Shown: in pieces, positions 43,693 to 52,576 of the stretch
Layout: each line of letters opens with the position of its first letter
Position numbering within the stretch: position 1 is the stretch's first letter
NCBI RefSeq assembly: GCF_026239735.1
Contig: NZ_JAPIVT010000023.1
Location: forward strand, 25,828 to 89,827
Length of the DNA stretch: 64,000 nucleotides
Direction of reading: 5' to 3'
DNA from: Pedobacter sp. MC2016-05
Lineage (GTDB): Bacteria; Bacteroidota; Bacteroidia; Sphingobacteriales; Sphingobacteriaceae
Made by a program: the position numbers and the translations under genes
Notes under the pieces: generated by a model
Told to the model about the DNA's origin: nothing
Seen by the model: only the letters and a program-made list of their open reading frames with translations
The model's database searches: none

Positions 43693-46470
43693 TTAATTAA
43701 ACTTGTATCTAAAGCCGATCAGATAATTCTGTCCGTAATAATCACTTCTCACCAAAGTGTTTCCATTCTTTACCAAATTTTCATTGATCTTGTTATTCTC
43801 AGGATTGGTTCCTTTGATAAATAGCTTCGTTGGTGTATTTAAGATATTGTTTGCCTTTACGAAAACACTAATGCCGCTTTTAAATCTTTTCTCGGCCGAA
43901 GCATCCATCTGAATGAAGCCTTTTTGCCATAAATCATTGTTTAAAAATTGAGAAACCGTGTTAATCCGCGGACCTGTGTAAGCTCCGGCAATCTGCGCAT
44001 CCCAGCCTTTTTTGGTATCCTTAAATAGTAAAGAAGCATTGGCAATATGTTCAGATTGCCCATATAGTGGACGTTTCTGGTCAACCGAAAGTGCCTGTAT
44101 ATCGCCAGTAGTAGGGTTGATGGTTCTGGTTGTTTTTGGTGTGGTAATGCTTGAATGGGTATAAGTGTAATTTGCCTTTACCCCTATTTTACTGAAGTAT
44201 TTGATATAATCTACCTCTGCTCCATAGTTTTTAGCGGTTCCAAAATTGCCAGGAGTGTAATAAATGTCCTGTCCACGAACAGCATCTGCCCGGAAGGTAT
44301 ATTCAATCGGGTTTTTTATCCGTTTGTAGAATGCTCCTACAAGTAATTGTTCTGATGCACCCGGAAAAAGTTCGTAACGTAAGTCAAAGTTATCGGCAAG
44401 CGCACGTTGTAAATCAGGGTTTCCACGTTCCTGAAATTCCTCGTTTACTACTTTGCCTGGCACAATTTCGTAAAAGCCTGGGCGATTAAGCGCTTTATAA
44501 TATGAAGCATGCAACTGTGCCTTATCTGTTAAGAAATATTTAGCTGTTAAGCTAGGCAACACATCTGTATAAACCTGTTGCCCTTTTGGAAAAGTCTCGC
44601 CGGCAGGGAAAAGCAGATTATAGCCTTGATTAGTGTGTTCTACCCTTGCACCTCCAGTAACTTCTAACTTAGCGGCTGTATACTTAAACATGCCATAACC
44701 TGCTGAGATTTTTTCGGTTGCATCATAAGTAAGTGGATTGGCCACAGCACCTGTTGGGTTGCTGACCACTAAATTAAGCTCGGTGTAGTTTTGATAATCA
44801 ACACCGTAAACCTTACTTGCATCGGCAGCATTTGGGGCCAAAGTGTAATTATTGAAAAAGCTACTTCTCTGTTTGTCCCGGTATAAACCACCAGCCATAA
44901 CTTCTAATTTGTCAGCACCGATATTAAAACGGTAGCCTAAGTCCAGGTATCCTGCTAAATCCTCGTCGGTATTGCGTTCCCATCTGCGATTTACAGGCGA
45001 GGTATTCACCAAACTCAAACGGCGGCTCTGGAAATTTTGCTGTATGCCGTTTAAACTGATACTGGTATTTTCCGGTACATCATTTTTTGCAGACGAATAA
45101 ACCGCTGACCATTGCACTTTAAATTTCTCATCAAAAAATTTATGGTCGCCGTGAAGTGTACTGTTATAAATTTGTTGCTCGGTTAAACGGCTACGGGTAT
45201 TGTAAACCAGTTCGGCATTTCCTACAGTTGGATTGTAAACACCATTATAGGTTGTGGTCACTGCATCTCTAAGCTGCTGGTTTTTCAAATTAACGTACAC
45301 ATTGTAAAGACTTAACTGGTGATTTTTGTTGAAAACATAGTCGACTTTTCCATGTAAACCGGTGCGTTGCTGCTGTTCTGAGAATTCTCTGTAGCTTTTA
45401 TTGGTAATCACTGCAAAGGCGTCGGTCCCGTTTACGGCTGTATTATAAAAAGTGCTGTTGCTTCCGCGGTAGGTATTTTGATAACTTCCAGCCAGTACCA
45501 CACCCAGCTTATTGTCTAAAAATCTCTGGCTTAACGATAGGCTACCAATTAAATTAGGTGCCGGGTTTTTGTATTTATAATCCAGTGTAGCCTTTGTAAA
45601 ATCGTTTTGGGTAGCGTTATAATTTTTTCCGTTCAATTCATATGGAGATTTATAATTGATATCTGATGAATTAAAGCTGGCAAATTTTCTGTCGATAAAT
45701 AGTTGGCTATAGCCAGATGAAACGTTGGCATTCAATTGAAATTTACCAGGTGCGTTTTTCATCACCATGTTAATACCGCCACCAATTGCATCTCCTTCTA
45801 GGTTTGGGGTTAAGGTTTTGTAAATCTCCAAACGATCAAGCAAATCTGAAGAAAACAAATCAAGAGGCACATAACGGTATTTATTGTCCGGACTTGGAAT
45901 CTTCACGCCATTTACCAAAGTGTAGTTATACCGCTTGTCCATCCCGCGAAGGATGGCATACTGCCCATCTCCATTACTGTTCCGTTCAATGGAAACGCCA
46001 GAAACCCGTTGCATCACATTCGCCACTGTTAAATCAGGCGAGATCTCAATTGCTCTACCAGAAACAATATTCATGATCTGAGTTGCGTTCTTTTCTAATC
46101 TACGGGCGCCCTGATCGGTAGAACTAACTACATTGGATTTGATGGTCACATCGTCAAGGGCTTTTGAATCGCTTTCCATATAGAACTTCAAATGCTCATT
46201 ATCTTCTTTCTCCACCATAATTGTTTTCGTGATGGTTTGATAGGTGATGTAACTGACGCTAATTTTAGCCGAACCCGTTACCATGCCTTTAAACTCAAAT
46301 GTTCCATCCAAACCGGTGTTGGTTACTCGTCTCGGGTTTTCAAGCACTACGGTGGCACCAACTATCGCTTCTCCGGTTTGCTTATCATAAACGTGCCCTT
46401 TTATTTTAGTTGCCTGAGCGGTGCCGGCACAAATAAGGAGTAAAAACAGAATTCGTAAAAGTTTATTCAT
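43693..46470 (-). CDS. TonB-dependent receptor (non-SusC type)
   Basis: A 925-residue outer-membrane receptor started at the ATG at 46470 (MNKLLRILFLLL), giving a signal ending near GTAQA; the longer frame to 46521 has no signal at its start. A carboxypeptidase-regulatory-like domain (about 22-100) precedes a plug (VANVMQRVSGVSIER, AILRGMDKRYNYTLVNGV, DAIGGGINMVMK) and a barrel ending GFRYKFN. It lacks a SusD partner and the SusC hallmark, so it resembles receptors of single small ligands. With the downstream phytase it may take up a phosphorylated inositol or a metal-phytate complex, an inference. Confidence 0.93.
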   Translation of the reverse strand: MNKLLRILFLLLICAGTAQATKIKGHVYDKQTGEAIVGATVVLENPRRVTNTGLDGTFEFKGMVTGSAKISVSYITYQTITKTIMVEKEDNEHLKFYMESDSKALDDVTIKSNVVSSTDQGARRLEKNATQIMNIVSGRAIEISPDLTVANVMQRVSGVSIERNSNGDGQYAILRGMDKRYNYTLVNGVKIPSPDNKYRYVPLDLFSSDLLDRLEIYKTLTPNLEGDAIGGGINMVMKNAPGKFQLNANVSSGYSQLFIDRKFASFNSSDINYKSPYELNGKNYNATQNDFTKATLDYKYKNPAPNLIGSLSLSQRFLDNKLGVVLAGSYQNTYRGSNSTFYNTAVNGTDAFAVITNKSYREFSEQQQRTGLHGKVDYVFNKNHQLSLYNVYVNLKNQQLRDAVTTTYNGVYNPTVGNAELVYNTRSRLTEQQIYNSTLHGDHKFFDEKFKVQWSAVYSSAKNDVPENTSISLNGIQQNFQSRRLSLVNTSPVNRRWERNTDEDLAGYLDLGYRFNIGADKLEVMAGGLYRDKQRSSFFNNYTLAPNAADASKVYGVDYQNYTELNLVVSNPTGAVANPLTYDATEKISAGYGMFKYTAAKLEVTGGARVEHTNQGYNLLFPAGETFPKGQQVYTDVLPSLTAKYFLTDKAQLHASYYKALNRPGFYEIVPGKVVNEEFQERGNPDLQRALADNFDLRYELFPGASEQLLVGAFYKRIKNPIEYTFRADAVRGQDIYYTPGNFGTAKNYGAEVDYIKYFSKIGVKANYTYTHSSITTPKTTRTINPTTGDIQALSVDQKRPLYGQSEHIANASLLFKDTKKGWDAQIAGAYTGPRINTVSQFLNNDLWQKGFIQMDASAEKRFKSGISVFVKANNILNTPTKLFIKGTNPENNKINENLVKNGNTLVRSDYYGQNYLIGFRYKFN

Positions 46471-46667
46471 TTGTTTGGTCAAGTGTTTTTTATTCTTGAC
46501 GGAGCAAAGGTGTGTACACACTTCGATACCGAAAAACTTTCGGGGTTACATAAAGGCAACACCGTTAACAAGAGCGTATATAAAAAAGCAACACCATAAT
46601 ACAAATAACTGTTAATCAGATATATAACACTAACCCAAAACGCCGTTATGCTTTTATTACCGTTACA

Positions 46668-46682
46668 TTAACAAATTGTTAA
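46668..46682. promoter_or_regulatory. Palindrome in the TonB receptor promoter region
   Basis: TTAACAAATTGTTAA has 7-base perfect arms around one base. It stands about 200 bases upstream of the receptor start and 50 bases past the stop of the TPR regulator gene. It could be an operator or part of a short terminator; the sequence does not decide. Confidence 0.35.
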
Positions 46683-46731
46683 GCAGAAAAAATAAGCTCA
46701 AAACAAAATTTTCAGACCATTGATGTAACGA

Positions 46732-48336
46732 TTAAAGTGCCTGGATAAATGCGGATAAATTATCGCCCTGCGCCAGATTTAGTTTTTTTCTCAACCGATA
46801 TCTCGAAACTCTTAAGCTATCGGTGGAAATACCCAGTAAGCTGGCTACATCAGTCGAATCCAGATTCATTCTCAGCAAGGCAATTAAACGCATATCTGCT
46901 GAAGTAAGTTCATTGCTAAACTTTTTTAAGTTGTCCAGAAACTGATGATGAACCTGCTCAAAAGCTACCGTAAATTCCTTCCAGTTTCTTTCATGATTGA
47001 AGCTTTGGTTAATTTCAGTCAAGATCTGATTCATCTGTTTTTTCTGATCTCGTTTATCGTCTTTTACCATCGCCTGCAAGGTATTGCGAAGGTTATCGAG
47101 GAACTGGTTATTTTTAATCAGGTTTAGGGTATGCGTAGAAAGCTCCCTGCTTTTCACTTCCAGTTGCTGTTTTAAATTTTGCTCTTCCAACTGAAGATTT
47201 TTAAGTTCAAGGCTAGTCAAATCGTGCTCAATTTGATTTTGCCTGGCTAGCATTTTCTGATCTTTTAATTTAAAGCGTTGCCTGCTAAAAACAACAAATC
47301 CAAGTACAACAAGTAACAGTATGACTACCGTTGCAGAAAAAGCAAGGATACGGTTGATCTTTTTATCAGCCTGCAATTGATTAATCTTATCCGATTTTTT
47401 ATTGATATCATAAAGCACCTGTAAAAAAGCAACTTGTTTGGCACCATCTTCTGAATATAGGTCCAAAGTGTGCTTATAACCTAACTGAATGTAGTGGTAA
47501 GCGCTGTCCATTTGGTTTAACAGCTCATATGCTTTGCCCATATCCCTGCAGCAAGAAGCCAGCTGATAAGCATTCCGCAATTTGCCGGCAAGTTGCATCG
47601 CCAACCTGGTTTCCACAATACTTTCCTTATATCGCCCGGTTTTGCGCAGGATATCTCCTAAGTTGTTAATCACTTCAATACTGCCCAGTTCATTTCGATC
47701 CTGCTGATACAAACTGAGCGATTTTTTAAAGTGGCTATCAGCCAGATCATATTTTTCGAGATCTTCATAAATGCTACCCAGATTTTCGTAAATCTTCGCC
47801 GCTCCGCTGATGTCATTTGTCTTTTCAATGATTTTTAGTGCCAGTTTCTGGTAAATAAATGCGCTATCAAAGTTCCTACGTTTTTCATAAAGCTGGCCAA
47901 TATGGCCATATACCGTTGCCTGACCTTTAGCGTAATGCTGCTTTCTATAAATATTCAGCGCCAAGGTGTAATTCTTCATGGCTTTTTCTGGCTGCTTAAG
48001 ATAATAATACAAAATACCCATATCACTCAGGTTATCTGCAAGTGATAAAGGTTTATTATTGGTATTAAAGATTTTCTCTGCTTTTAAAAAGAAGTCCAAT
48101 GCTTGCCGAAAATGCCCTTGTCGATAACATATCCTGCCCATTTGTTGTAAGCACTCTCCTTCCAAGATTACATCATGCTGCTCGATGGATTCAGCATATC
48201 TCTTTTTCAGTTCGGTAAGCGATTCAATTGGTTTTTGAGGAATGGTATCTCGGATGCTGTCGAATTCTACATCTTGCCCAAAAGCACCCAGCGAAAAATA
48301 GAGTAACAGGAGGCAGGTAGCAAAATAAATTTTCAT
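46732..48336 (-). CDS. TPR-containing membrane regulator with LuxR-type HTH
   Basis: A 534-residue protein. Signal peptide (about 1-20, GAFGQ), then about six tetratricopeptide repeats (about 55-300, for example AKIYENLGSIYEDLEKYDLA), a membrane helix (about 329-350), a coiled coil (about 355-420) and a C-terminal LuxR/GerE-like helix-turn-helix (about 470-534: LTSADMRLIALLRMNLDSTD, then VASLLGISTDSLRVSRYRLR). This layout is widespread in Bacteroidota as a one-piece signal-responsive regulator. It lies directly upstream of the TonB receptor, beta-helix and phytase run (about 260 bases) on the same strand, so control of that run is plausible but unproven. Confidence 0.88.
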   Translation of the reverse strand: MKIYFATCLLLLYFSLGAFGQDVEFDSIRDTIPQKPIESLTELKKRYAESIEQHDVILEGECLQQMGRICYRQGHFRQALDFFLKAEKIFNTNNKPLSLADNLSDMGILYYYLKQPEKAMKNYTLALNIYRKQHYAKGQATVYGHIGQLYEKRRNFDSAFIYQKLALKIIEKTNDISGAAKIYENLGSIYEDLEKYDLADSHFKKSLSLYQQDRNELGSIEVINNLGDILRKTGRYKESIVETRLAMQLAGKLRNAYQLASCCRDMGKAYELLNQMDSAYHYIQLGYKHTLDLYSEDGAKQVAFLQVLYDINKKSDKINQLQADKKINRILAFSATVVILLLVVLGFVVFSRQRFKLKDQKMLARQNQIEHDLTSLELKNLQLEEQNLKQQLEVKSRELSTHTLNLIKNNQFLDNLRNTLQAMVKDDKRDQKKQMNQILTEINQSFNHERNWKEFTVAFEQVHHQFLDNLKKFSNELTSADMRLIALLRMNLDSTDVASLLGISTDSLRVSRYRLRKKLNLAQGDNLSAFIQAL

Positions 48337-48525
48337 GCTGATTGATTTTTCGACAAAGAACGATCAGCTGTGTTAAATTAAGATTAATAATGAAAAGAAA
48401 ATATGGTTGAATGGAGCGATATTCGCCGTGAATATTGGAATCTGGTATCCAATCTACGAAATATTGTTTTTGCCTGATATAGATAGTCTAAAATGATGGA
48501 ATCGCCGTAAAATTATTTTTTTTTA

Positions 48526-48575
48526 ATGATTTATTGGCGCACTGCAGGTTAGTATCAAAGCAGCCAATAAATCAT
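48526..48575. repeat. 13-base inverted repeat downstream of the 143-residue lipoprotein gene
   Basis: ATGATTTATTGGC (48526-48538) and GCCAATAAATCAT (48563-48575) form a perfect 13-base stem with a 24-base loop, starting 13 bases after the lipoprotein stop. On the minus strand an A-run rather than a T-run follows, so it is not a classic intrinsic terminator for that gene; it may protect the mRNA 3' end. Confidence 0.6.
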
Positions 48576-48587
48576 CATGTGCTTTTA

Positions 48588-49019
48588 CTAATTTCGTCGT
48601 GCCTGCGCAACGATATCTTGTGCTATTTTAGTTCCATATTGCTCAAACTTCACTTTATCTTCAGCATTCATTTTGATTTTTAAAGCCGCTATTTTCTCTT
48701 TCCATGGTGCAAATTTCTCAGCCATTTCTTTCCCTATCTGTTTCATTTTAGCTTGATCTCCATTAGCCAGCTTTGCTTTCTGCTGTGCTTCTTTCATGCC
48801 CTCTTTGAAATAAGTAAACCATTCTTGTGCTTCCTTTTGAATTTCAGGTGAAGAAAATGTTGGCATGCCTTTCATCGCTTGATCTACATCTACTTTATTC
48901 GCCTCCAGTTCGGTGTTTGGGTTTTTTGGAGCCTTTTCCGGAGCGGTTTTATCATTATTACAAGCGCTTAATGCAACTACAGTGGCGAGCGAAAGAAAAA
49001 TTTTGTTTACTGTTTTCAT
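48588..49019 (-). CDS. Small helical lipoprotein of unknown function
   Basis: A 143-residue lipoprotein with lipobox ALSAC (C20). The mature protein is lysine-, alanine- and glutamate-rich and predicted largely helical (for example EGMKEAQQKAKLANGDQAKM). No family motif is recognised. It is 74 bases downstream of another exported gene on the same strand, so the two may form a small unit. Compositional similarity to helical periplasmic proteins is not evidence of function. Confidence 0.7.
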   Translation of the reverse strand: MKTVNKIFLSLATVVALSACNNDKTAPEKAPKNPNTELEANKVDVDQAMKGMPTFSSPEIQKEAQEWFTYFKEGMKEAQQKAKLANGDQAKMKQIGKEMAEKFAPWKEKIAALKIKMNAEDKVKFEQYGTKIAQDIVAQARRN

Positions 49020-49093
49020 AATAAATAATCGATTAAAAGTTAGTATTTATGTTGATGAGTTGTGTGTGCTCAAGCTAAATTTGCGGCTAAAAT

Positions 49094-49675
49094 CTACTTC
49101 TTTGAATTAAACTTCTCGTATTTCGCAATGCATTGTTCCTGATAGTCGAAATTAATGGCGTCGCCGAACGTCTCTAAATAAGTTTTCGGATAGGTAATTT
49201 CAGAATTTATCAATGTCGTTAATGTTTTACCTTTTACCTCTCTTTTAATCACTCCAACATATTTATTGGTTAACAAATTGATGCTAGACTCAAAAAGCCC
49301 TTCATTGGGATGATCTCTGCCGAGCACATCATCCGTTCTACGCATTTGCACCAGCTGCATTTTTTTAGCCGTTTTGCTATATAAAAAAACGCTGATGAAA
49401 CCTGAACGGTCATAGTTGTTCCAAAATTCAAATCCATTTCTGGTAGCCACCAAGGTATTACCAAAATTTAGGTAGTCAATAGGTTTGCTGATTACTATTT
49501 TATATTTCTGAGTGGATAACCGCAAAACCAATGCTTTCCGGTCTCCATCAATACGGATAGTGTCCTTCTTTAAGTCACCATCAAAATCCTTCACAATTTT
49601 CCGGGTGCTTTGCGCAAAAACGGTCAATGTTAAAAACGTCGACAAAAACAAAAGAGCGTATTTGAATTTTTTCAT
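49094..49675 (-). CDS. Exported protein of unknown function
   Basis: A 193-residue protein with a Sec signal of about 21 residues (LTVFAQ). The mature N-terminus RKIVKDFDGDLKKDTIRID resembles a single FG-GAP/VCBS-like calcium-binding strand-loop, followed by alternating beta-strands. No catalytic motif is seen. It precedes the small helical lipoprotein gene on the same strand. The spacer to the plus-strand oxidoreductase (270 bases) should carry its promoter. Confidence 0.7.
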   Translation of the reverse strand: MKKFKYALLFLSTFLTLTVFAQSTRKIVKDFDGDLKKDTIRIDGDRKALVLRLSTQKYKIVISKPIDYLNFGNTLVATRNGFEFWNNYDRSGFISVFLYSKTAKKMQLVQMRRTDDVLGRDHPNEGLFESSINLLTNKYVGVIKREVKGKTLTTLINSEITYPKTYLETFGDAINFDYQEQCIAKYEKFNSKK

Positions 49676-49945
49676 TAGCTACATAGATCTTGATTAAAGA
49701 TGGAGATTATTATTTTCCATTTACGGAATGATTGGTATTTGACGTGTTTGGTTTATCATTCGCTGGATATTGTATAATATTCGCGTCCAACTTTCTTCTT
49801 CGAGCGTACGAACCATACCCATGATTCCATTAATCAACCTAATCGTTAATGGGATTTTTATCCCCCATTGATTTTCCTTTTAAAATGATCTACATACATC
49901 AATTGACCGTAAATCCTTATCTTCATCCCAAATGATTATTACAAT

Positions 49946-50920
49946 ATGAAACACATTAAATGGGGCATTATTGGTTGTGGCGATGTAACAGAAGTAAAAA
50001 GCGGACCTGCTTTTAATAAAGTTCCGAACTCATCGCTGGTTGCGGTAATGCGAAGAGATGCCTTAAAGGCTGCAGATTACGCCATGCGTCATGGTGTAGC
50101 CAAATGGTACGACAATGCAACGGATTTAATTAACGACCCCGAAGTAGATGCCGTATATATTGCTACTCCCCCACTTCAACATGAGGAATACACCATTCAG
50201 GCGCTTGCAGCTGGAAAACCTGTTTATGTAGAAAAACCAATGGCTATAAATGCCGAGGCCGCTAAAAGAATGGCTGCTGCTGCTAATCAATATGGCGTAA
50301 AATTAACCGTAGCACATTACCGTAGAGAACAGCCGCTCTTCTTAAAAATTAGATCTTTGTTGGCAGAGCATTCCATTGGCGATATCCGCTTTGTTAATTT
50401 GAAAATGTTACAACCTAAAAACAACGATTTAATTGCAAAGGCAGAAGACAATTGGCGCCTGAATCCTGCTGTTGCAGGAGGTGGATTATTCCATGATTTA
50501 GCGCCGCACCAACTCGACTTAATGCTTTACTATTTTGGCAACACCAAAAGTTTTCATGGCATTTCAGTTAACCAGTCTGGAGATGAAAACGTAGATGATT
50601 TGGTTACAGGGCATATTTTATTTGAAAACGACATTGTATTTACCGGCGTTTGGTGTTTTACGGTTGCCAACGGAGCGAATGAAGACATCTGCGAAATTTA
50701 TGGATCAAAAGGAAAGATAAGCTTCCCAATGTTTGGGCATGAGATAAATTTGACCATCAACGAAAAAACAGAAACACTGAAATTCGAAGCGCTTCAACAT
50801 GTAGAGCAACCCATGATCGAAAAAGTCGTATCCTATTTTCTCGATCAAGCAGAAAACCCATGCAGTGCCCAAGAAGCCATCAAAACCATGGAACTATTAG
50901 ATGGATTTACATCGAAATAA
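49946..50920 (+). CDS. Gfo/Idh/MocA-family oxidoreductase
   Basis: A 324-residue cytoplasmic protein. The N-terminal Rossmann domain has KWGIIGCGDVTEVKSGPAF (dinucleotide-binding glycines) and the hallmark PVYVEKPMAI (lysine near 94), and the C-terminal alpha/beta domain carries GGGLFHDLAPHQLDLMLY with the catalytic-site histidine. The family oxidises or reduces sugars and polyols such as inositol, glucose or galactose derivatives with NAD(P). No sugar-specific feature can be read. It stands alone between divergent and unrelated genes. Confidence 0.9.
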   Translation: MKHIKWGIIGCGDVTEVKSGPAFNKVPNSSLVAVMRRDALKAADYAMRHGVAKWYDNATDLINDPEVDAVYIATPPLQHEEYTIQALAAGKPVYVEKPMAINAEAAKRMAAAANQYGVKLTVAHYRREQPLFLKIRSLLAEHSIGDIRFVNLKMLQPKNNDLIAKAEDNWRLNPAVAGGGLFHDLAPHQLDLMLYYFGNTKSFHGISVNQSGDENVDDLVTGHILFENDIVFTGVWCFTVANGANEDICEIYGSKGKISFPMFGHEINLTINEKTETLKFEALQHVEQPMIEKVVSYFLDQAENPCSAQEAIKTMELLDGFTSK

Positions 50921-50970
50921 AAATGAGCCATCGCCATATCGATAGTATATCGCGGTATTTACACAAACAC

Positions 50971-51002
50971 ATTGTTTTATAAGCGGCCGATATTTAACTT
51001 TG
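50971..51002 (+). promoter_or_regulatory. Bacteroidota-type promoter (TTG-N20-TAACTTTG)
   Basis: ATTG at 50971-50974 and TAACTTTG at 50995-51002 are separated by 20 bases, matching the phylum consensus TTTG-N19-21-TAnnTTTG. The start of the downstream small exported protein is at 51054, leaving a leader of about 45 bases. This supports the shorter start (51054) over an upstream ATG at 51000, which would overlap the promoter. Confidence 0.75.
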
Positions 51003-51053
51003 TGCTACCAAACAGCTGCTAAAAGCTTGTTGCCACCCAATCATCCATCTATT

Positions 51054-51404
51054 ATGAAAAAGTTATCTCTTATTTTATTCGTCTGCATCACTGCTTACAA
51101 AGCAAAAAGCCAAACCTTAATTTTAGCTAAAGATGCAGCACAATATGTGGGTAAAAGTGTCAGCGTGTGTGATTCTGTGTACGGAACAAAAGCATTGGAA
51201 AAGTTAAGCTTGATAAATCTTGGCGGTGCTTATCCTAAAGAGCTGTTAACTATCGTAGTTAATAAAGAAGACCAAGCCAAATTTACTTCTGAACCGGCTT
51301 CGATGTTTATGGGCAACAATATCTGTGTTACGGGTGTAGTTACCGAATTTAAGGGCAAGTATCAAATCGTTGTTACTGAACCTAAGCAAATTGTTGTCAA
51401 GTAA
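51054..51404 (+). CDS. Small exported OB-fold-like protein
   Basis: A 116-residue protein started at the ATG at 51054, which gives a signal peptide (MKKLSLILFVCITAYKAKSQ, about 1-20) and sits correctly behind a promoter. The mature part (DAAQYVGKSVSVCDSVYGTK, then NICVTGVVTEFKGKYQIVV) looks like a single OB-fold of the nucleic-acid- or ligand-binding type that appears in exported Bacteroidota proteins. Function unknown. Its stop (51402-51404) is directly next to the Vsr frame on the other strand. Confidence 0.75.
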   Translation: MKKLSLILFVCITAYKAKSQTLILAKDAAQYVGKSVSVCDSVYGTKALEKLSLINLGGAYPKELLTIVVNKEDQAKFTSEPASMFMGNNICVTGVVTEFKGKYQIVVTEPKQIVVK

Positions 51405-51907
51405 TTAATCACTGATAATGGGAATCACACCCAATTTTGCAGCTTCAATAAATAAGGCGATTTGATTAACGCAAAGCGATAACTTTTCTTTAACCTCATG
51501 CTCCCAAAAGCGCATTACTGTATAACCTTTTGCGCTGAGTAGTTCGTTTACTTCTTGATCCCGTTGTATATTCGTTCGATTTTTGGAATCCAAAACCCCT
51601 TATTGGTTTTAATTACAGCTTTTCTATTCTCCCAATCGAAGCCATGCCAAAAATCACCATCAACAAAAATGGCCAATCGATATTTATTAATCACTATATC
51701 GGGCTTACCAGGATAACTTTTGGGATGAATGCGAAAGCGGATGTGTTTTGCCCAAAGCGCTTTACGTAACAACAATTCGGGCAGGCTGTTTTTCGCACCA
51801 ATTTTCGCCATGTTTTTGCTTCTGCCCGGCGTGGTGTAAAAACCTGCACTTTCTTCAAAGCGAGGAACTTTTATCGCTTCTTTGTTGTTGTATGGCTTCC
51901 TATCCAT
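51405..51907 (-). pseudogene. Vsr-type DNA mismatch endonuclease, disrupted by one frameshift
   Basis: Two overlapping minus-strand frames together spell a complete very-short-patch-repair (Vsr) endonuclease. Frame 1 (ATG at 51907) carries RSKNMAKIGAKNSLPELLLR, PGKPDIVI and FVDGDFWHGFDWENRK up to FWIPKIER. Frame 2 resumes with NIQRDQEVNELLSAKGYTVM and FWEHEV to the stop at 51405. The switch point is near 51570-51573, where one missing base in CGAATATA breaks the frame; one added A restores KIERNIQRDQE. Either a real mutation or a sequencing or assembly error is possible. The usual FWH-x-H block reads FWHGF here. No cytosine methyltransferase, the normal partner, lies nearby. Confidence 0.85.
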
Positions 51908-51998
51908 AACTAATAAACTCATTTTTATAGCGTATTGTTTACTACAGCCGCTGCAAACAATCTCTTTACAGCATGTGTTTCTAATAAAATTCAGTTCC

Positions 51999-52508
51999 AT
52001 GAAAAAGTTTATCTATTCATTCTTATCACTTATACTTGCAATAAGTACAAGCACTTTCGCTCAAAAACCGCAACAGGATACTACAAAGCGATATATTAAA
52101 ACTCCTACAGGATTTTTTATGGTGCTGCGCCAGGGTGATGATGTATTGGCACAACTTGAAAATTTTGCCCTCAAAGAAAACATCCCAAGTGCAAGTTATT
52201 CGGGAATGGGTTTCGTAAATGCGAAATTTGGTTTCTTCAACTTCAAAACGAAGGAATATGAGCCTAAAGAATTTGAGGGTGTAGAACTGGCAAGCATGAG
52301 TGGCTCCATAGCCTGGCAAAATGGTAAACCTTCACTACATACTCATGGAACGGTAACTGGAAAAGATTTTAAAGCCTATGGCGGGCATTTGCTTTCTGCC
52401 ATAGTAGGAACCGGATCGGTAGAAATATCTATCACTGTACATCAACAGAAATTAGAAAGAGTAAAAGAAAAACCCCTGGGTGCTAATGTTTTAAACCTGG
52501 GTAATTAA
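51999..52508 (+). CDS. Exported PPC/DUF296-domain protein
   Basis: A 169-residue protein started at the ATG at 51999, giving a clear signal peptide (about 1-21, TSTFAQ). The remainder is one PPC (DUF296) domain: YIKTPTGFFMVLRQGDDVLA, then SASYSGMGFVNAKFGFF, and the histidine-containing HTHGTVTGKDFKAYGGHLLS. PPC domains in plants follow an AT-hook and act in DNA-binding proteins, while bacterial ones stand alone and usually lack a signal. Export here points to a role outside the cytoplasm, possibly metal binding through the HTH histidines. It is divergent from the Vsr remnant. Confidence 0.85.
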   Translation: MKKFIYSFLSLILAISTSTFAQKPQQDTTKRYIKTPTGFFMVLRQGDDVLAQLENFALKENIPSASYSGMGFVNAKFGFFNFKTKEYEPKEFEGVELASMSGSIAWQNGKPSLHTHGTVTGKDFKAYGGHLLSAIVGTGSVEISITVHQQKLERVKEKPLGANVLNLGN

Positions 52509-52576
52509 CTTTTTGCATAAAAAGTGTTTGGCAATCATTGGAAAATGATAGTTTTGAAACATTCAACCAATCTTAA

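Noticed and set aside
46590..46690. Possible PhoB box ahead of the TonB receptor
   Set aside because: CTGTTAA-like words occur but not as two spaced direct repeats; phosphate control cannot be claimed from them.
51000..51053. Upstream ATG for the OB-fold-like protein
   Set aside because: It overlaps a good TAnnTTTG promoter and would place 18 polar residues before the signal peptide.
51882..51998. Upstream start for the PPC-domain protein
   Set aside because: It would overlap the divergent Vsr gene start, and the ATG at 51999 begins directly with a signal peptide.
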